Shown here one piece after another: positions 59,685 through 64,000 of a stretch of 64,000 nucleotides of DNA (the stretch's first letter is position 1; every line of letters begins with the position of its first letter). Origin of the DNA: Isosphaeraceae bacterium (GTDB lineage: Bacteria; Planctomycetota; Planctomycetia; Isosphaerales; Isosphaeraceae); NCBI GenBank assembly GCA_026004735.1, contig BPJS01000001.1, forward strand, positions 620,001 through 684,000, read 5' to 3'. The position numbers and the translations under genes were made by a program. The notes under the pieces were generated by a model. The model made no database searches. It saw only the letters and a list, made by a program, of their open reading frames with translations, and was not told the origin of the DNA.

Positions 59685-60602
59685 ATGGAGACTGTCGCAC
59701 CCGGCCGTACGCGCGTCGGTTGGATCGGTACCGGCGTCATGGGCGCTTCAATGTGCCGGCACGTCTTGGCGGCCGGCTATCCCGTGGTCGCCTACAACCG
59801 GACGCCGGCGCGTCTGGAGCCGTTGCGGGAACTCGGCGCCACGGTGGCCGGTTCGCCCGCGGATGTCGCCGCGCAGAGCGATGTCGTCTTCACCATCGTC
59901 GGTTACCCGGCCGACGTCCGCCAGGTGACCCTCGGCGAGCAGGGAACCCTCAGCACCGCCCGCCCCGGAACCGTCTTGGTCGACATGACCACCAGCGAGC
60001 CATCGCTGGCCCGCGAAATCGACGCTGCCGCCCGCGCGCGGGGCGTTCATGCGGTCGATGCGCCGGTTTCCGGGGGAGATGTTGGCGCCCGGGAGGCGCG
60101 GCTGTCGATTATGATCGGCGGCGACCCCGAAGTCGTGGCCGCAATCCGCCCGCTCTTCGAGGTCATGGGTAAGACGATCGTTCACCATGGGCCAGCCGGC
60201 GCGGGTCAACATACCAAAATGGTGAACCAGATCCTGATCGCCACCAATATGATCGGGGTCTGCGAAGCCCTCCTGTACGGTTATCGGGCGGGCCTCGACC
60301 TGGAGCGCGTGCTCCAAAGCGTCGGAAGCGGGGCCGCCGGCTCGTGGAGCCTCAACAATCTCGGGCCCCGGATGATCGCCCGCCGGTTCGAGCCTGGCTT
60401 TTTCGTCGAACACTTCCTCAAAGACATGCGCATCGCCCTGGAGGAGTCGCGGCGGATGGGACTGGCTCTGCCCGGCCTGGCCCTGGCCGAGCAGCTCTAT
60501 TGCGCCGTCGCCGCCCAAGGACACGCGCGGGACGGTACCCACGCCCTGATCCTGGCCCTTGCCCAGCTCTCTGCCATTGATTGGACGAACGCCGGCAGCT
60601 AA
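59685..60602 (+). CDS. NAD(P)-dependent beta-hydroxyacid dehydrogenase (3-hydroxyisobutyrate dehydrogenase family)
   Basis: 305 residues. Rossmann motif [21 protein letters not shown] near 11-31, [20 protein letters not shown] near 100, the substrate loop [19 protein letters not shown] near 124, and the catalytic-Lys region [20 protein letters not shown] near 166. The C-terminal helical domain with [21 protein letters not shown] near 243 is normal. Cytoplasmic; it oxidises a short 3-hydroxyacid such as 3-hydroxyisobutyrate or tartronate semialdehyde precursor. The substrate is not deducible. Confidence 0.93.
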   Translation: METVAPGRTRVGWIGTGVMGASMCRHVLAAGYPVVAYNRTPARLEPLRELGATVAGSPADVAAQSDVVFTIVGYPADVRQVTLGEQGTLSTARPGTVLVDMTTSEPSLAREIDAAARARGVHAVDAPVSGGDVGAREARLSIMIGGDPEVVAAIRPLFEVMGKTIVHHGPAGAGQHTKMVNQILIATNMIGVCEALLYGYRAGLDLERVLQSVGSGAAGSWSLNNLGPRMIARRFEPGFFVEHFLKDMRIALEESRRMGLALPGLALAEQLYCAVAAQGHARDGTHALILALAQLSAIDWTNAGS

Positions 60603-60706
60603 AGCCCCTCGACGATCCGGCGCGTGGAAGATTCAGGCCGATCGGCCCAACTCACCTCGGCAGGTATCCCGAAACCCGAAAAAACCCAGACCGGCGGAGA
60701 CCGGGG

Positions 60707-61093
60707 ATGGCCGTGCGGATCCTCCTCGTCGAAGACGACCCCGACAGCCTGATGGGCTTGTCCCGGCTGCTTCGCCTCGGCGGGTTTGAGGTCACGACCG
60801 CGGCCAACGGCCGCGCCGCGCTCGAACTTCTGCAGTCCGAGGCCCGCTTCGACGTGCTTCTGACCGACATGATGCTCCCCGACGTCGACGGGTTCGAACT
60901 GGCCCGGGCCGCTCGTCAACGCGACCCACGGACCCTGATCGTCCTGGCGACCGGCGACGCCCAGTTCGACACCGACAGCCCCCATCATCGGCCCTATTTC
61001 GATTTGAGCTTTGTTAAGCCTCTGCGCATGGCCGAGGTTCTGGAGTCGTTGAGGAACGAACTCCGGTTGCGTCGCGGACCGGTCGAACCCTGA
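60707..61093 (+). CDS. Single-domain response regulator
   Basis: 128 residues from ATG 60707; the frame reaches 60581 but family similarity starts at MAVRILLVEDDPDS. Receiver domain only: acidic pocket VEDDPDS near 8-14, phospho-acceptor Asp in VLLTDMMLPDVDGFELA near 53, the Thr/Ser switch residue in LIVLATGDAQ near 84, and Lys in SFVKPL near 107. CheY-like, with no output domain. No sensor kinase is next to it. Same direction as the dehydrogenase but 104 bases after it. Confidence 0.9.
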   Translation: MAVRILLVEDDPDSLMGLSRLLRLGGFEVTTAANGRAALELLQSEARFDVLLTDMMLPDVDGFELARAARQRDPRTLIVLATGDAQFDTDSPHHRPYFDLSFVKPLRMAEVLESLRNELRLRRGPVEP

Positions 61094-61153
61094 GGCACCC
61101 GATCCGTGATCGGAGGCGGGTTCTTCGGATTGCTTGGGGTGTTACGGGCGCGA

Positions 61154-62122
61154 TCAGCTCCAGTCGCCACCGCCGACGTCGCCACCGGACCAGTCGCCAC
61201 CGGTGCCGCCGGACCAGTCGCCCGCATCGCCGGACCAGTCACCAGTGGCACCGCCGGACCAGTCGCCACTTCCGCCCCCGAACCAGTTGCTCTCGGAAGG
61301 GGGAAGCTGGCCGGCGGCAGGGTCGACGCCAGGGCTGGTATGGGTGGGGCCGTCGTGGCGGCCTGTCATCTGGTCGTAGAGCCAGTGACCGGCCAGAGCG
61401 CCGCCGAGGCCGCCGAGCAACCCGGAGAAAAATCCGCCACCGGGTGCCGGACCAGTGCTGGCGGCACCCCAAGGGCCTGGAGCAGGGCCATAAGCTGGAC
61501 GGCGATTGAATAGCCGCCCGAGAATGAAGATGGCGAGAATGACCAGTCCGAGCACAAGCAGGATTGAGGCGCCGGAGCTCGAGCTTGGATTGGGGGCGGG
61601 CGCCGGCTCTGCAGGACCGGCCGGTCGCGCTTCCGCGTCGGTCCGACCCGCGGGCCGTTGAACGGCGCGGGCGGCCTGCTCAATTCGTGCGATGGCTTGC
61701 TCCAGACCACCGTCGAAGTCGCGACCGCGGAAGGCGCTGACCAGGGTCTCGGTGATCTGCCGTTCGCGGTCGCGGCCGATAAACCCTCGGAAGCTCGACA
61801 CATGGACCTTCTGGTCGCGGCGAGCGATCAGGACCAGGACTCCCGGGCGACCCCACCGCGTTCCGACGCTCTGCGCCAGCCGCTCGATCGGCTGACCGTT
61901 CAAGCTCTCCAGGGTTTGAATGAGGACGGGAACGCCGGTTTCGCGTTCGATGCGCTCGAGGGCGGCCTCCGCCCGCTGGCGCGCGGCCTCGCCAAACAAC
62001 CCGGCCTCGTCGCGAATCTCCGCGGCTCGAGCCGGCAGTGTCAAGACGGCCAGCAGCCCAAGCCCAAGGGCAAGTTGCTTCAAACAGCGAGCGATCCAGT
62101 TGTTGGTCTCTTGCGCCTGCAT
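61154..62122 (-). CDS. TPM-domain (YgcG/Psb32-like) membrane protein with GDWSGG tail
   Basis: 322 residues from ATG 62122; the open frame extends to 62254 without similarity. Signal peptide at about 15-34 (LALGLGLLAVLTLPARA). TPM domain at about 40-150: IRDEAGLFGEAARQRAEAAL, VLIQTLESLNGQPIERL and RPGVLVLIARRDQKV. Membrane helix at about 186-206 (ASILLVLGLVILAIFILGRLF). C-terminal region rich in Gly/Pro/Trp with five GDWSG(G/D) copies and a final GGGDWS. TPM proteins have been linked to photosystem repair and phosphatase activity in other groups; here the role is unknown. Confidence 0.85.
   Translation of the reverse strand: MQAQETNNWIARCLKQLALGLGLLAVLTLPARAAEIRDEAGLFGEAARQRAEAALERIERETGVPVLIQTLESLNGQPIERLAQSVGTRWGRPGVLVLIARRDQKVHVSSFRGFIGRDRERQITETLVSAFRGRDFDGGLEQAIARIEQAARAVQRPAGRTDAEARPAGPAEPAPAPNPSSSSGASILLVLGLVILAIFILGRLFNRRPAYGPAPGPWGAASTGPAPGGGFFSGLLGGLGGALAGHWLYDQMTGRHDGPTHTSPGVDPAAGQLPPSESNWFGGGSGDWSGGATGDWSGDAGDWSGGTGGDWSGGDVGGGDWS
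61155..61270. repeat. Short tandem repeats encoding GDWSGG
   Basis: About five imperfect copies of a unit containing CCGGACCAGTCGCC, variably spaced by 6-20 bases, at the 3' end of the TPM gene. They encode Gly-Asp-Trp-Ser-Gly on the minus strand. Confidence 0.6.
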
Positions 62123-62285
62123 GGGGTCAGTCCTTGATGGGGCCTGGTCGGGTGGTTCACAAGCTCGCCCATCCGATCGGGGCGAAATGGGCGGATCCGA
62201 CGGAGCGGTCGTTGACCATGTGCGCTTCCCTGAGAGATTTTTGGGGTTACTCAAAGATGGGACAAGATCACGGAATCGCCCGTCG

Positions 62286-63743
62286 CTAGAAGGTTGCGAC
62301 CACGAGCAACACGCCGACCATCAGGCCGATGAGATAGCTGTGTCGGTCGCGGAGGGCGAAAAGAACCGGGTCGTGGGGAAGCTCGCGGCGCTGGGCGAGA
62401 AACCAGAGGCGTGTGATCCAGTAAAGCAACAGGGGTGCGATCAGCCAGATGATCCAGGGGCGTTGATAGAGACTGCGTACCTCGTTGCTGTTGATGTAGA
62501 GGCAAAGGACCAACGTGGCCAGGTAGCCACTGGTTGGGCCAACCGACCGAACCAGCTCGATGTCGGAGGCCAGATAGCCACGACCCGCGACCCGACCCGA
62601 CTCGTCCGATCGGGCGTCCAGCTCGATGTACCGCTTGGCGAAGGCCAGACTGAGAAAGAAGAACATCGAAAAGGCCATCAACCAGGGCGAGATCGAGACG
62701 TCGACGGCGGCTCCACCGGCAAGGATCCGAAGCGTGTAGAGCGCCGCTAGGCAGAGGACGTCGACCATCAACTTCTGCTTCAGGATGGCCGAATAGGCGG
62801 TCGTCAGGATCGCATAGGCCAGCAGCAGCACCCCGAATTTCCAGGGCAAGAAGGCGGCCAGCGCGCTCGAAGCGGCCAACAAGCCGGCCATCAGGGCTAG
62901 GCCCTGCGGAATGCCGAGTTGGCCGCTGGCAAAGGGCCGGAAACGCTTCTGAACGTGACGGCGGTCGGCTCGCAGATCGAGCAAGTCGTTGAGGATGTAA
63001 ACGGCCGAAGCCATCAAACTGAACGCCGCGAAGGCCAGCAGAGCCGGGATCAGATAGGACGGTTGGGCGATGACGTGGGCGGTCACCAAGGGCACGAAGA
63101 TCAGCACATTCTTGGCCCACTGGTGGAGCCGCATGGCCTGGAGCCAGGGTTTCAAGCCCGGAGGCGGACTGGCGACGATCTCCGCCTGCTTGCCGGCTTG
63201 ACGCACCGCGTCGACCAGCCTCCGCTTCGGGCCGGCCACCAAGGCGCGGCGGGCTGCCGCCCAGAGCGGCAAATCCGCGCGCGAGTCGCCCAGGTAATCA
63301 AACGCCCCCCGGCCACAATGGTCGTGGATTGCATCGAGTTTGGCGCGGCCTTTCCGGTTGATGCCGTCCTGGGTGGCGATCACATCGTCAAACAGCCCCA
63401 CGTGTTCGGCCACAGCCCGGGCCAGCCGCACATCCGACGCCGTCGCCAGAATCACCGGCCGGCCAGCGAGTCGGCATTGGCGTAGATAGTCGAGAACCTC
63501 AGCCCGGTACGGCAGGCCTTCCACGTCCAGCTCCACACGGCGGGCGATCTGCTGCTTCAGCTCCGCCTTGCCGCGGGAAAGCCAGAGCGGCAGCGCCAGC
63601 GCGGCCAGCGGATCCCGGCGGATCAGTTCAAAGAGCGACTCCCAAAGCAGGTCGGTGGCAATCAGAGTGCCGTCAAGGTCGACATAGATCGGAATCTGGC
63701 CCTCAACCTGATCGGTCTCGGAAGCAAGCTCGGGTGCCGTCAC
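62286..63743 (-). CDS. UbiA-family prenyltransferase fused to an N-terminal HAD-like phosphatase
   Basis: 485 residues from GTG 63743, which follows GGAGGATC about 10 bases upstream; an ATG at 63806 is in frame but less likely. HAD domain at about 15-180: IYVDLDGTLIATDLLWESL, VILATASDVRLARAVAEHVG, then FDYLGDSRADLPLWAAAR. UbiA domain from about 205: the prenyl-diphosphate motif ILNDLLDLRADRRHVQKRF near 258 and second Asp-rich region near KQKLMVDVL, with eight or nine membrane helices to the end. Such fusions resemble decaprenylphosphoryl-5-phosphoribose synthases, which attach phosphoribose to a polyprenyl phosphate; the HAD half would remove the 5-phosphate. That function is inferred from family resemblance. 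Confidence 0.85.
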   Translation of the reverse strand: MTAPELASETDQVEGQIPIYVDLDGTLIATDLLWESLFELIRRDPLAALALPLWLSRGKAELKQQIARRVELDVEGLPYRAEVLDYLRQCRLAGRPVILATASDVRLARAVAEHVGLFDDVIATQDGINRKGRAKLDAIHDHCGRGAFDYLGDSRADLPLWAAARRALVAGPKRRLVDAVRQAGKQAEIVASPPPGLKPWLQAMRLHQWAKNVLIFVPLVTAHVIAQPSYLIPALLAFAAFSLMASAVYILNDLLDLRADRRHVQKRFRPFASGQLGIPQGLALMAGLLAASSALAAFLPWKFGVLLLAYAILTTAYSAILKQKLMVDVLCLAALYTLRILAGGAAVDVSISPWLMAFSMFFFLSLAFAKRYIELDARSDESGRVAGRGYLASDIELVRSVGPTSGYLATLVLCLYINSNEVRSLYQRPWIIWLIAPLLLYWITRLWFLAQRRELPHDPVLFALRDRHSYLIGLMVGVLLVVATF

Positions 63744-63896
63744 AGATCGCGATCCTCCAGGGCGGACGAGGGTCTCGGCCCACGGCACCTGACCGATCCA
63801 GTCCACCCGGTTCGAGACACAGGCAGCCCGGCCGTCGGCTCAATGGACCAGTGTTATCCTAGCGGATGCTCGCTCGCCTGGACCACGCGAAACGGC

Positions 63897-64000
63897 TCAG
63901 TCGGAGACGACATCGTCGAAGGCAGCGATCCCCACCAGCTCGTCTCGGGCCACCAGCACCCGCTTTCGATTGCGGCGGATGCCGAGCCGGCGGGAGTCGA
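63897..64000 (-). CDS. Partial gene at the window's right edge
   Basis: Only the last 33 codons are inside the window, ending at TGA 63899-63897: RRLGIRRNRKRVLVARDELV then GIAAFDDVVSD. The basic-to-hydrophobic pattern RKRVLVARDELVGIAAFDDV loosely resembles the core of Phd/YefM-type antitoxins, but too little is visible to assign it. Confidence 0.4.
   Translation of the reverse strand, partial: DSRRLGIRRNRKRVLVARDELVGIAAFDDVVSD

Noticed and set aside
1-64000. CRISPR array, prophage, insertion sequence or rRNA
   Set aside because: No regularly spaced direct repeats, transposase or integrase motifs, phage genes or rRNA sequence were found on either strand.

Overview
This 64 kb window is high-GC DNA from a diderm bacterium, almost certainly a member of the Planctomycetota (probably Isosphaerales-like). 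The clearest indicators are a DUF1559 protein with a prepilin-type N-terminus, Tat-exported Gfo/Idh/MocA and FG-GAP proteins, a long MotA/TolQ plus alpha/alpha-toroid locus, the prkA-yhbH-spoVR operon, lpxA (lipid A) and several small exported proteins without obvious relatives. No phage, insertion sequence or CRISPR array is visible. The only clear accessory element is a RelE/XRE toxin-antitoxin pair.

Layout. 0-7 kb (+): truncated TPR protein, an ExbB/TolQ-like channel, a TonB-like proline-rich protein fused to an alpha/alpha toroid, and a multi-pass membrane protein. 7-12.4 kb (+): prkA (with an apparent frameshift), yhbH/DUF444, spoVR and a small fourth gene behind a strong promoter. 12.6-17 kb: enoyl-CoA hydratase, thioesterase, GH5 glucanase, oxidoreductase, YraN and a small lipoprotein. 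17-22.6 kb (-): an unusual MFS transporter followed by a complete ribose-type sugar ABC transporter. 22.6-29.3 kb (-): isocitrate dehydrogenase, sialate O-acetylesterase, a large secreted glycosidase and a 29-residue basic protein gene. 29.4-34.9 kb: tRNA-Gln, rex, ribD, an anti-sigma-like pair, exported proteins and lpxA. 35.4-39 kb (-): a lipoprotein and leuCD. 39-40 kb (+): the toxin-antitoxin pair. 40-45 kb: uvrA (-) and moaDEA (+). 45-48 kb: an enolase-superfamily protein lacking its catalytic lysines, two cysteine-cluster proteins, HU and a small lipoprotein. 48-54 kb (-): transaldolase, FG-GAP protein, oxidoreductase, rhodanese and DUF3500. 54-57 kb (+): an exported/pilin-like four-gene cassette behind a 15-C tract. 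57-61 kb (+): an Nfn/GltD-type electron-transfer pair, a beta-hydroxyacid dehydrogenase and a response regulator. 61-64 kb (-): a TPM protein, a HAD-UbiA fusion and a truncated gene.

Functional themes are sugar and polysaccharide use (GH5, acetylesterase, large glycosidase, ABC/MFS uptake, Gfo/Idh enzymes), redox control and electron transfer (Rex, isocitrate dehydrogenase, Nfn-like pair), cofactor synthesis (riboflavin, molybdopterin) and envelope biology. The most notable unusual items are the MFS transporter with two biotinyl/lipoyl-like hammerhead domains inserted between its halves, the TonB-like/toroid chimera, the catalytically stripped enolase-superfamily protein, the poly-C tract upstream of the pilin-like cassette, and the prkA frameshift. 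All family assignments are from reading the translated sequence; no database search was run.
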